From assembly GCA_010093635.1 (NCBI GenBank), contig MU006815.1, positions 11,995 to 75,994 of the forward strand: 64,000 bases of DNA, written 5' to 3'. Both the position numbers and the translations under genes were made by a program. Positions within the stretch are counted from its first letter, which is position 1. Each line of letters opens with the position of its first letter. A model generated the notes under the pieces. It saw nothing but the letters and a program-made list of their open reading frames with translations. It was not told the DNA's origin and ran no database searches. This DNA comes from Massarina eburnea CBS 473.64. Its lineage: Eukaryota; Ascomycota; Dothideomycetes; Pleosporales; Massarinaceae. Below, in pieces: positions 43,070-52,962 of this stretch.

Positions 43070-45781
43070 TTATATCCAGGTTGTTGCGCCAACTTCGCCT
43101 GCATGGTACACGCTATCCATATCACTCCGCAAGCTCGACCGAGAGCTCAACAAGAGCCCGTCTTCTCTATTGTGAGGATGTAAATTGCCGAAATCAAGAG
43201 CGCCAATAGCTTCCATTTCTCTTACTGGCGTGCTCATGCCTGGATCCGTCGGTACCTCGAAGCTGATTCCGTTCACAATGACGGGAGCATCCCCGTCCGC
43301 GCTGACTCTGGAGCCGATAGTACGAACAGTGACGCGACGACCGAGACCGGATTCCTTCGCAGCAGCATCTTCCTCCAGGCGAACCACGACTTCGACGGCC
43401 TTTTCGTCTTCGATCACTTTCGGGTGGCGCTTAGCGAAGTAGCGGGCGTACTTCCAGAGTGACCAGTAACAGCTCGCAACGTTGATGAAAGTCAAGACGA
43501 TCTTGTACGGGAGGTAGTACACGTATAGAACCACCCAACCGATGCGCTCGTTCTTCCGTCGTAGGTGCACTTCGTTGAAGATGACGACGTTGATGAGGTA
43601 CATGACAATTGTCGATGCGAGCAGAATTCCACAAAACGACGGTCGGACGTAAAACGAAATGGGCAAAATGAAGGGCGTTAGAAGGTAAAGAAGGGTCTCA
43701 TACACCTGTAATATCGTCAGTTGCTGTGGCGGATTCAAGCAGATCGCAGAACTTACCTCCTGAAATACAAAGATCTTTGCGCCAATCTCCCACCAGCCCA
43801 GATTCCAGTTGCAGAAAATGTATGCCATGTTATACCACATGCCGTTCACAAAGAAGAAGTTCCACCGTTTGAACCTCTGGCTGAAGATGGTCATCTCGCC
43901 AAACCCGCCTCGCGAACCGCCACCGGAGAGGAAGACCGCAGTTGGTGTCTCGGTCTCGACGAAAACACTGGAACACATCGTGATGCGACACCCGAGCTGG
44001 CGCGCCGCATGGCCAAAAAACCAGTCCTCGGACACACTGAAGCCGGGATGTTGGTGGAATGTTTCGACGAGAAGTTGGCGATCCCAAAGTGAGATCGCAC
44101 CGTGTGGGAAAGTCGCCGAACCAATGCGACCAGCAAAATCACGCTGGAGGCCGCTAAGCTTGTACTCCAGATCTTGGGCTTGTTGGCAGTAGTTGCCTTT
44201 CGACGAGTTTGGTCCCACGCTTTTGATGGTGTAACCGATGCACTTGACTTTGCCCTGCAGCCTCTCTGTCACCACGGGGAAATTCTCGGGAAGCGCGCAA
44301 TCATCGTCGATCAAGAGAACGTTCTTGAACTTCTTCGCCGCATAGCATCCGACGAACTGAGCAACGATCTTCGAGCCGACAGGTGACCAGAGATGATTCA
44401 CGCCGTATGGGCGGCAGATTTCTTCAGTGTTGTCCAGTGGCGTAGGACTGTTGCCATTGGCGAGCACAAAAATATGCGAGGCAGGAAAGACCTTGAGGGC
44501 GGCTTCGAGGGTTGCTGCTATCAAGCCAGCGGACTTGTAGCAAGGGATGAGGAGTGCGGTGTCTTCGACGTTCGGCTGGATCTTCGTCTCCGTGGTAATC
44601 TCTTCTGCAGGAGGATCTTTCTCGAAAAGCACGAGCATCGGCGCAAAAGCGTAGCTGATAAAATTAGCATAGTTTGCAAAACGGCGAATCGGAAGAGGAG
44701 GAACTTACAATAGTGCGATCCCCAGTGTAATACTAAAGCCACCAGCGAACACAAACTTATTTCCGACCACCCAATATAACCACCAAACTGCGCCTCTCCA
44801 CAAGGGTATCCCGACCAGGACGAAATAAACAAAAAGGAGCAGAAAGAGGTAGATGCCGTACTCGAACGTGAATTGCACCCATTTCTTGCGTTGTAATTCC
44901 ACGCCCCTCGTTTTCGCCTTCTCGAACGTTTCCTGGAGCGTAGCACTTCGAGCTAGTTTGTATGAAGCATTCGTCACCTTCCTTTGCAACATATCCGGTA
45001 CGACAGCGTCCACGATGGAGCCCATTCTTCCTCGACGCCATTGTGCACCGTCTCCCACGTAACAGTTGTCAGGATAAACTGTGGATGCATCCGATCCATT
45101 GGAGCTATTGCGAGGAATTGCAGGTTGGTTTGCAGGATCTGCAAAGGGATCGGAAACGGGTCTTGCTGCGAAATCTATGGCGTCGTGTTGAGAGATGTTC
45201 AGTGCTTGCGTCGAGGCTCTGGGGCTCAGTGTTAAACGTTCGGGTATGCCAGGGGTATATGATAGTCGCCAGCTTCTTCTTGCAGCCTTTTGTCTAGGCT
45301 GGGCATCGAAATAATTCTGTTCCTCTGTTGGGCTTGATGGGCTAGAGAGGGAAAGTGAAGCCCGCCAGCTCTTCCTTGCGGCCTTCCCCTTGGGCAATTC
45401 CGCAACTTTATCGGCATCAAGTAAAGTCATGTCACGCTGACTACGTCTTGTGCCATGTCTCAATGTCTCCCAGTCTCCGGACACATGTGGTGATGATCTT
45501 CGACTGGGAGCCGTGGATGATCTTTGTACGAGCGCCGGGCGCGTTATCCGTGGGATATGCTCTGACGTCTTTCGAACTAGAGGTAGTTGTTTGACGGTCA
45601 ATTGCCGTTGAGGTTGCCAGGCACGTGGAGCTTCCTCGTCACGTTTTGAGCCTGTCGCTGCTCCGGCAGCTTGGAGGAGATGTGCTGGAATAACGACATC
45701 CTGAATATTTTCGCCAAAGGGGGAGGTGGAACGGTAGGCAGGGTGAATGTTGGATTCGTCTGGAGTGTTGTGGGTGGACAT
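43070..45781 (-). CDS. Polysaccharide synthase, GT2 family (Cps1-like)
   Basis: Exons 44709-45781, 43757-44654 and 43070-43705 give 868 residues. A disordered Ser/Arg-rich N-terminus of about 300 residues is followed by two membrane helices (FEYGIYLFLLLFVYFVLVG, KFVFAGGFSITLGIALLFYA). The processive GT2 catalytic core has ALLIPCYKSAGLI, LLIDDDCALP (nucleotide-sugar Asp), GPNSSKGNYCQQAQDLEYKL, VSEDWFFG (ED catalytic pair) and QRFKRWN (QxxRW). C-terminal helices and a cytoplasmic tail complete it. The organisation is that of fungal Cps1-type synthases related to hyaluronan and chitin synthases, acting at the plasma membrane on a cell-surface polysaccharide. Intron 1 is 54 bp (GTAAGT). Intron 2 (43706-43756, 51 bp) is stop-free and a multiple of three; removal gives FVFQE-VYETLLYLL. 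Confidence 0.88.
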
Positions 45782-48235
45782 CTTGGTGAGGTGTGTGTTC
45801 GGGTTCAGAGCATGCTACAGAGCTTGAGAAGACTTTCCGGTCAAGGTATCTTCAAGCTCCTGTCAGCGATTTCTTGATAGTGCTTTGGGAAAGGTCGATG
45901 CCAGTAAAAAGATACTTATGGGGCCCGCGACGGCTACATGCGATCGACATGTTTTACCGACATGCTGCCCCCCGGCAGGAGTCAGCCTCCCATGGTACGA
46001 CCCTAGAGCATCCCGTACCAAACATTCAATAGTCACTATCCCCAGCTACGCCTGCAACTACGATGAACTAGACCCGACCGCGCGTTCAAATCGGGTCGCG
46101 CCGTCTTTGGAACCCGCTTCCGAGGCTCTTTGCAACGCCATGCCACTAGACACTGGCGTCAAGACCATGACACTCTAGCAAATACTGCCGACGGTCTTAC
46201 AAACTGGCCGTAGCGTATGTAGTCAATATGTGGGTTATGGACTAAACGGACGATGCTAAGGACTATGTGGTCTAAGCACAATGACGCCTGGGGCATTTGT
46301 CACGCCCCACCCGAGTAGTTTGTCGCCCCTCCCGTGTATGCAATTACGAATTTCTTGCACCATTTCCGCAAGAGGCTCTCGAGGTCGTATTCGACGGGTT
46401 AACTACGTATGCGTCCCTGCTTGTACTAATCGGGTCATCTTTAGAATGTTCGCGTGGAGAGGAAGAGTACGTGGGCAGCGCTCGTGTACGGCAAAAAGAC
46501 CCTATCCAGTGTCGAGTATGGAGCGGTGAGTATTTTTACTCCAACAACGATTCATACGTGAATGCGTTGCTCGTATAAGCAGCAGGGGTGATGCCTCGTT
46601 GGCATACACGGGAGCTATTGTCAACTACCGTTTCAGGCCAATTGGTGCTTAGTGGAAGCTTCCCCTCAACTACGATTTGCTGATTATAGCAACTCGTGGC
46701 AATCCTCGTATTGACCGTAGAGCCGACCTGTTGAAGGTAATATTGGTAGTCGAGGATGGATGGAACTCGCCCATAGGATCGAAAACTCGGGTCCATCATC
46801 TGCGAAGTCTCAAGAGCCAAACCTCCACCTACCGCAGTGGTACAATGTCATAGAGGTACCGAAATGTCTCGGAAGGCCGTTCTTCCAGAAGAACACCAAG
46901 AACCTACTTGCTGGAAATATGTGGACCTGGAAGTCGCCCGGGGGAACGCACCGACACGTGAATTTAGGTAACACAAATCCCATTTTTGGAAGATCATAAA
47001 CCTTACGTTGGACTAAGTGCTCCCCGCGCGTCATCTAGATCCATCTCAGCTTTCAGGCGCAGTGATCTGAGTCTTCTGGACATGGTTTCCTTGCCGGGCT
47101 ACATGCGAGGTGCATCGTGTGGAGCAAACCGTTCGCAAAAAAATGATCCCGCCAGGAACGGAACGCCATGGCACGTTAATGGCGTGTCACTAGTGTGGAC
47201 ATGGGCTCTGTGTGCGTCAGTATTAGCCGTGTAAGAGTTGACGACATCAACTCTCGGATGTGGCGGGACCCTTGTATCGTGGCGATCGAGATGTGTAGCA
47301 GGGTTTTCACAATAGTACGGGCCGATGCGCGACCCCGTTAGGGTACCGCCTCTTTGCATCTTAGTCTGACCTTTTTTGATTTTGACTTTCCCGAGGTGCG
47401 GAATGGTAAAGAAACCCTTCCGCAAATGTTTCAGCTGTTATTGAGACATACAAAGCAGACAATACTTGATAAAGAATACAATAATAGCTGTTGTACAACG
47501 TTTGAAGTTGGTGGAGGCGAATATGTAAGTATGATGTACGTCGGGATTAGCTCCGTAAACTAGAAAACTCGCCAGCATGGGTCATGGTGACATCGGCGTA
47601 CAACACGAAAATTCTCACGTCCTCGGACGAATCACAAATTCACCGGATATTTTCCTTGGCCTTGGAGTTTTTCTGACCCTAGACCTTATGCCTGGTCGTG
47701 CACAGTGTACCAGTGACCGGGGCCACGGACCCATGTTGGATATTCACACTTTTCTCTACGTCGACAGTGCTTAAATGCTTTCGAGAAACACCATAGTCAC
47801 CACTGAAACTCTTCAAACATGACCATCTCGTAGCCCACGACTAGATAGGATGGCATCACAGCTTTTTGAGCTGGAAGTTGAGGTCTTCAAGACTCTTGGG
47901 CCTGGTCTGGACTTGCGGAAATGACATCACATCATGAGCCTGGAGCCTGTGGCAGTGTATGAACCATTTCTTGCAGGTGTACCGAGGTGCTGTACTCAGG
48001 AAGCCACATCTCATAGGGTAGTGACTCGCTCAGACAACGCAGCCCGTCTTGGAATGAATAATGACAGGAGCAATAGCATCTTTGCGGACGACGACGCAGC
48101 TAACTGGTGTAGGCAAGGTCTCATACAGTGCGGGAAAACTTCGCAGTATACCTTGCAAGTACTCAACATGTGACGTTTCTCTCGTGCATCGTCAACTTGA
48201 CCCCCCTCGCCCCACCTAGGCTTCACTTACCATTC

Positions 48236-48277
<42 letters not shown>

Positions 48278-48487
48278 GATCGAAGAAAGGTGAAGGAGCC
48301 ACACAATCCCCACAAGGCGACGCAGATGATCGGATTAGTAACTCAAGTTCTGTTTGGGCAGACTGATGTTCTATCGTACACTTTACCACTTTCGATATTG
48401 AAGTGACAGGAATCGCGGACAGAAAGTTTTGGTTGGTCTGCCCCGAACGAAGCTGTCATTGACCAGCTTGTCAGGACCCGCTTGTTG
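45782..48487. other. Gene-free interval of 2.7 kb
   Basis: No frame longer than about 110 codons and none with family features. A (CT)n microsatellite lies at 48240-48275. Composition is ordinary, so this is not a RIP block. Together with the MITE and structured-repeat locus to the right it forms a protein-gene desert of about 7 kb. Confidence 0.55.
48240..48275. repeat. (CT)n microsatellite
   Basis: An uninterrupted run of about 18 CT dinucleotides. Confidence 0.95.
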
Positions 48488-48959
48488 GGGCCTGTTCGGT
48501 ACACCACTAGAAGTAGCTCCAGAAGTGCGCTAACACCAGAAGTACGACTTATGGCGTCAAATATAGTGCCGTGTTCGGTAGTTTGGCGCCAGAAGTAGTA
48601 CTTCTAGAGGTGCCAGAAGTAGTAGCCGCGCGTCGTGTTTTACCATCCTTACTAGTGCTGATATCTCCACGTTTATACCTATTTAGGCCTTCTGGAGCCT
48701 CTAGAAGTCAACAGGAGGTCGAGGGCTCCTTTTCAGCACCAGAAGTGTAGCACGTGATTATCTTAACCTATTTTAGATGACTAATCTATTATATATAGAG
48801 GTGATATGGAGGTGATATGGAGGTGTACCGAACACGAAGTCAAAAACCAGCCCTACACTAGCGCAATGCACTGACCTAGTTAAAACGTACTATAGTTTCA
48901 TTTTTTCAATGATATGGAGGTCTTCTGGAGGTCTGATTTCTGGAGTACCGAACAGGCCC
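48488..48959. mobile_element. MITE with GGGCCTGTTCGGTAC terminal inverted repeats
   Basis: The left end GGGCCTGTTCGGTAC and the right end are perfect 15-bp inverted repeats, continuing imperfectly inward to a shared CCAGAAG. The element is 472 bp long and flanked by a 3-bp direct duplication TTG (48485-48487 and 48960-48962). The interior is non-coding and carries at least five subterminal copies of CCAGAAGT on the left and GGAGGT-type repeats on the right, which look like transposase-binding sites. The TIR sequence and 3-bp duplication fit PIF/Harbinger (Tourist-like) elements, although the classical target is TWA rather than TTG. Confidence 0.88.
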
Positions 48960-49800
48960 TTGAACAAACCGGGCAAAGAGGCCATCCCGTTTCAGAAATT
49001 CTGTCTTGATTCATGTTTTGCGGCACAATTGTTGCTTTGCCACGTTCAAGAGCATACTAAAACTCGTAATTGGCAGCCGTATCAACCTAGCAGGCCTATC
49101 CTGGCGATCATGTTCGTTGTTTTAGGTTCGTACTGGTCAGGTACTAAGGAATAGGGACTACCCCTGTCTTCTTCTACATCCAGCGTAAAGGATTTTGAGT
49201 AGGAAGCTGCTTGTACAGTCTAAGATCTTCTCTTCATTCTGGTCTAGCTCTTGTCGACCATCAGGTGCCGTGGCAGTCGTAGATTTGGTCTGGTAATCTT
49301 GAACATATTGATGAATGCAGCGCATGCGAGATAGGAGAGACCAAGAGCAACGCCGTCGAGTCAGCGGGATTAGGAGGCGCGTAGTAAATATCTTGAAATC
49401 TGGAGCATTCATTTTAGAAAAGGTAGAAAAGAGTGAGTTAAAGAGAAGCATGAGCTGCAAAGACTTTTCGTCATGGATGCCCCTTTAAACGAAGCAGGGA
49501 ATGGTACATCATCCTTCACTTTCATGACTTCGCCATTGAAGTCTTGATAGAACTGCAACAGTTCAATATCTCACTACTTAGGACATTTACTCCCTCTATC
49601 ATTTCGACAACACTACAATTTTACAGTCAAGCTTGCGCTCGTATCCCATCGTATCCCAGGACAAGTTTCCCTACGGAAATAAATAATAGTATTGTGTCTC
49701 ATAGTTCGCTTGCTTTACACAAGATCCTGGTCAGTCGGTGCTTTCGGTTTCGGAAAACCCGAGCAGTAGTGTGAGGGCGAGAAGAGTAGATCTGGGGGCT
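48960..49800. other. Intergenic, no gene seen
   Basis: About 840 bp. A minus-strand frame of up to 100 codons at 49158-49460 has no recognisable features and is left uncalled. Confidence 0.4.
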
Positions 49801-49987
49801 GAGTGTCCGCGAAACGATCTAGTCTCCCCCTTTCAGGCGCCACCAAACTCTAACCACGTAGCTGAAGCTTACCCGATATAGATCGTACTTTCTATTCATT
49901 TCCTCCTCTTTTAGTAGAGCTGAGGAAACAAAGTAGTAGCTGACTCCCTGACTCCTTCTCGAAATCTCATTTAATATAGGGGCACTC

Positions 49988-50493
49988 GCAGCTCGGTCGT
50001 GCCGTACAATTGTTTCGTCCTCAAGGACTCATTTCTGGCCGGACCGATTTGGACGAAACGTCGTTAGTGCGCACAGTGAAAGTTTTCGTCCTTAGATCGG
50101 TGTGTACCACAACAATCCCCACCGAGTGATTTTTCTCTTAGAGGTCCACTTATCCGACGTAGATACCTATATTATTTCCCTCCGACTTGCTGGATTATGT
50201 AATAACGAACAACCTCTTTGTAGGCAATGACTCTTTTCTTTTTGAATCATAATCACTCGCAATATTGCTATTTAGGTCCCTGAAAAGCTTATGAATTAGA
50301 CGCTAGTACCCACAGCACAACTCGGTCCAAAACGGCGATTCATGCCACCCTCACCAATGAAGCCACGCACGCAAATCTTCGTCGAAGAGCCATTTTACTG
50401 TTCAAGTTTGACATCATTTCTACGAGTCTGACTTCCCCTTTTTCGTCCATGAGGGGGATTAACGTCGATGCAGTCTTTGTGCAGCTCGGTCGT
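49988..50493. repeat. Separated direct repeats GCAGCTCGGTCGT
   Basis: An exact 13-bp repeat lies at 49988-50000 and 50481-50493, with a diverged copy (GCACAACTCGGTC) at 50315-50327. The first sits in a GGCAC/GTGCC hairpin and the last beside a GTCGT/ACGAC hairpin. TTTCGTCC also recurs at about 50013, 50084 and 50441. Confidence 0.5.
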
Positions 50494-50730
50494 CGCTAAC
50501 CAACGACATACATATCAGCTCATGTCAAATGTTCATTAGAATTGAATGATATTGTTAAACGTCTTCGTGCACCTTAACATAAAGGGCATTGTGTAATAGC
50601 TGCACAGATTGCTGTTACGTCCATACAATGCCGTTATACTCTTCCAATACTTACTTTGTGAAGACGTAAAGCGACTACCCAGTCTACTATTTATACTCTA
50701 CTAGATTGTATATCTTTTCTAATCACACGA

Positions 50731-50778
50731 CAACAACAACAACAACAATAACAACAACAACAACAACAACATCAACAA
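50731..50778 (+). repeat. (CAA)n repeat
   Basis: A run of CAA triplets interrupted by single AATAA and ATCA variants. Unstructured CAA tracts are typical of RNA leaders, and here it immediately precedes the hairpin arrays. Confidence 0.9.
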
Positions 50779-50917
50779 AACAAGCCAACACAGGCACAAA
50801 AACTATCTCAGAGCTCATTGGGTGGGTGGGAGTCGACGCAAAGAACAAGTGGGTATTCCACGGAGCGTCGCGGGTCAAAAATGGCTCTGGGAAGCACAAA
50901 CGAAAATGCAGGAGACT

Positions 50918-51380
50918 GTGCAGGATTACACACTTGCATGGCTGGGTGTGAGGCTTGCGGCCCCCCTTTTTCCTGCGATTCGTCAACTTGACAACGGAAA
51001 GAAGTACCATGCACGGTAGATAGACCTGTAATGGCAAGGGCATTGACTTGCGGTCTGCCCGATACTTCGCTGAGTGCCAACGCTGATACGTCGGCTCTCT
51101 TGTCGAGAATCACTATAAGGTAGCATCATAATACTAGAAACACTATGCAGGTAATTAGACCTGCATCGAAGAGCACTGGAATGCGTCCTGCTCGCTGTTT
51201 CGCCGAGATCATACGCTGATACGTGGATCTCAATGCTGCACACTGACTTACAAAGATCAGTAACAGAATTAATAGACGGACTGTACAGGATTACCAGACT
51301 TGTACGGATGAGCGCGAGCCTTGCGGGCCCTCACTCCGTCACCGATGCATGCGCTGATACGCGGCATCATTACTGATCAC
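50918..51380 (+). ncRNA. Tandem hairpin-trio units (three full, one partial)
   Basis: Each unit of about 135 bp has three hairpins in order. Hairpin I has a loop like GGATTAC.AGACT or GGTAATTAGACC; for example GTACA/TGTAC, ATGCAGG/CCTGCAT and TGCA/TGCA stems. Hairpin II has a TGCG-containing loop with stems GGGCA/TGCCC, GAGCA/TGCTC and TGAG/CTCA. Hairpin III has a CTGATA loop closed by ACG/CGT, ACG/CGT and GCG/CGC, with outer stems such as GAGATC/GATCTC (51205, 51226) and GATGC/GCATC (51344, 51364). The CTGATA loops start at 51083, 51216 and 51354. Stems change in compensated fashion while loops are kept, which is what a selected RNA structure looks like. The family is not recognised. Confidence 0.5.
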
Positions 51381-51498
51381 CCTCTTGAGCCCTAACGATT
51401 TATGACCGACCAACTTCCTCAATCCTCAAAAGGAGGTTAATCAACGATTTCTTCATTTTCGGAGGCTAACGTTTGGTTAAAGTAGGCTATTAGATCAC

Positions 51499-51624
51499 AA
51501 CGCACCTCGGTGCTGCTGTAGACTATTGTGTTTCAACGCACTTCGGTGCTATCATAGACTCCCGTTTTACAATGCACTTCGGTGCCATTTCGTACACTGT
51601 TGTTTTCCAACGCACCTCGGTGTT
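51499..51624 (+). repeat. Four phased UUCG/CUCG tetraloop hairpins
   Basis: The 16-bp unit AAYGCACYTCGGTGYY occurs at 51499-51514, 51535-51550, 51571-51586 and 51609-51624, with spacings of 36, 36 and 38 bp. Each forms GCAC(YUCG)GUGC, i.e. a short stem capped by UUCG or CUCG; the last copy ends GTGT and keeps only part of the stem. Spacer sequences differ. It lies between the hairpin-trio array and the pseudoknot array. Confidence 0.75.
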
Positions 51625-51837
51625 ATTTAAAGCGCATCAGTCTTTAAGCTTCTTCCTGTTTCATTGGCGATAGAAAATATCATAATAACGAGTACCGACA
51701 CTGGATGCATGAGAATCATCCACACCGACGTAACCTCGCGGTGGTCTGAGTACAGTGTTGGTATCCAAGACCAACGCTAACAAAAAAAGTAGAAAAACAA
51801 TTACAGTTAAGCAATATATAAAATTTGCAACTGTAAA

Positions 51838-51907
51838 CCTCCTATATAGCTGAAACCTTGACGTGGTTGGGAGGCTTAAGATCGAAAGATCAGACTAATA
51901 TTAGCTA
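51838..51907 (+). ncRNA. Pseudoknot unit 1 (HDV-like ribozyme topology)
   Basis: Helix order is P1 CCTCC/GGAGG (51838-51842 with 51870-51874), P2 TAGCT/AGCTA (51847-51851 with 51903-51907), P3 ACC/GGT (51855, 51865) with loop TTGACGT, a CTTAA joiner, P4 GATC(GAAA)GATC (51880-51891), a joiner AGACTAATA, then the second strand of P2. A further hairpin CCGGG..GTGG/CCAC..CCCGG follows at 51934-51961. P2 crosses P1, producing a nested pseudoknot. Confidence 0.5.
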
Positions 51908-52038
51908 AAGTTATGGTTCTGAACGCACATTTCCCGGGTAGTGGGTACAACCACGCCCCGGACGCAAACACAATAATATGTAGTGTATATAGGGACTTTT
52001 TTAACATCAAACGTAGATGCCTACTCATGACATCTACA

Positions 52039-52167
52039 CCTCTCAGATAGCGAAAACCTTGACGATGGTTGAGAGGCTTAAGGCTTTCTCGCACTACGCA
52101 CTTCACGCTCGCTACGGCGAAGCGAAGAAGAGCAGTAGGGGCTAGAGTTGCCGAACTAATATTCGCT
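52039..52167 (+). ncRNA. Pseudoknot unit 2 (HDV-like ribozyme topology)
   Basis: P1 is CCTCTC/GAGAGG (52039-52044 with 52071-52076), P2 AGCGAA/TTCGCT (52049-52054 with 52162-52167), and P3 ACC/GGT (52056, 52067) with loop TTGACGAT. A CTTAA joiner follows, then a long P4 closed by GGC/GCC (52082-52084 with 52150-52152) and a joiner GAACTAATA. P1 and P2 differ in sequence from units 1 and 3 yet remain fully paired. P4 is enlarged to about 70 nt and has its own inner stem. Confidence 0.5.
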
Positions 52168-52315
52168 GAAGCAGGGGCCGTATCAATCGGACTGGGACTG
52201 ATGTCTAAGTTCGAAGAGGGAGGGACGGATACGGGTAAGGACCTGCTTTTGGGAGCGACAGTCCGGACTGTCCCTCCATATCGCGTGGCAACAGTGCGTT
52301 AGCACTGGCCATGCA

Positions 52316-52388
52316 CTCTCTTGACGACTGGAACCTTGACGAGGTAAGAGAGCTTAAGGTCGATATCCATCGACTGAACTAATACCAG
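52316..52388 (+). ncRNA. Pseudoknot unit 3 (HDV-like ribozyme topology)
   Basis: P1 is CTCTCTT/AAGAGAG (52316-52322 with 52346-52352), P2 CTGG/CCAG (52328-52331 with 52385-52388), and P3 ACC/GGT (52333, 52343) with loop TTGACGA. Then come a CTTAA joiner, P4 GTCGAT/ATCGAC (52359-52364 with 52369-52374) and a joiner GAACTAATA. A long hairpin with CCAATTTC/GAAATTGG arms follows, analogous in position to the trailing hairpins of units 1 and 2. Confidence 0.5.
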
Positions 52389-52620
52389 AAAAATTATTAG
52401 AAGGGCCAATTTCATGGGATACCTCCCTTGAAAGGAGTGCTCGTGAGGGGCGGGTAGAAATTGGATAAGGCCTCTTAGAAATCATTTTACGACTAACGTT
52501 ATCCTACATCAACGTTAATATTAAGTGTTTTAGGAAGTCGAAATAGGTGTACGTCGAAAGACTTACAATCTAGTCTTTTTCTATGCGCCTACAGCCTATC
52601 TTTCATTAATCAATTCAAGC

Positions 52621-52962
52621 ATTGTGTATATACAAAGAGTCGGGGTGTGGAAATAATAAAGAATACGGATTCTGCTCGTGGTGCTGCAAATATAGAGCCT
52701 AAAAGGAGGGAGTTACAGTTATTCATACGAATATTTAACAATAACCTCATCAGCTATATATTACTGAATGTAGTCCTTCTCTCTATATGAGGCTATGGTA
52801 ATATGGAGCAAATGTCGCACACCGTGACAATTTATGATGCCATAACGTTCCACTATCTTGTTATTCTAACTCTAAACCCGACTGTTCAATCTGCAAAGGC
52901 TAAAGCCTGATCAAAATACCGAAACATGCGGCAATGCTCCTACCGTTGGACCCATATGGTTA
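52621..52962. other. Intergenic, no element seen
   Basis: AT-rich 3' flank of the BTB-like gene. Confidence 0.4.

Larger units (their letters stand above)
49801..52620 (+). ncRNA. Candidate structured non-coding RNA locus with several tandem module families
   Basis: This stretch lacks credible protein genes but contains at least four families of short repeats whose members conserve base-pairing rather than sequence. They are GCAGCTCGGTCGT direct repeats (49988, 50481), three-to-four hairpin-trio units at 50918-51380, four UUCG/CUCG hairpins at 51499-51624 and three pseudoknot units at 51838-52388. A further strong stem-loop lies at 52544-52591. The helices read as compatible on the plus strand; base-pairing alone does not fix the strand, but GNRA and UUCG loops appear only in the plus-sense reading. 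A (CAA)n run at 50731-50778 precedes the arrays. Whether this is one transcript is unknown. Confidence 0.45.

Noticed and set aside
45782..48240. Several 70-110-codon frames as hidden genes
   Set aside because: They overlap on both strands, have no family motifs and no consistent splice structure.
50706..50951. A small protein beginning in the CAA tract
   Set aside because: It starts with a Thr homopolymer from the repeat and then shows no protein-like features; it overlaps the structured array.
51080..51362. Hammerhead ribozymes based on the recurring CTGATA
   Set aside because: The core needs CUGAUGA, a GAAA segment and a cleavage GUH in a three-way junction; here CTGATA is just a closed hairpin loop.
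51499..51624. CRISPR-like array
   Set aside because: Repeats are only 16 bp and imperfect, the host is a eukaryote, and there are no cas genes; the regular spacing is better described as phased hairpins.
51838..52388. Group I intron core, suggested by the CAGACTAAT segment
   Set aside because: The helix order does not fit P3-P4-P5-P6-P7-P8, and no partner for a P7 second strand was found.
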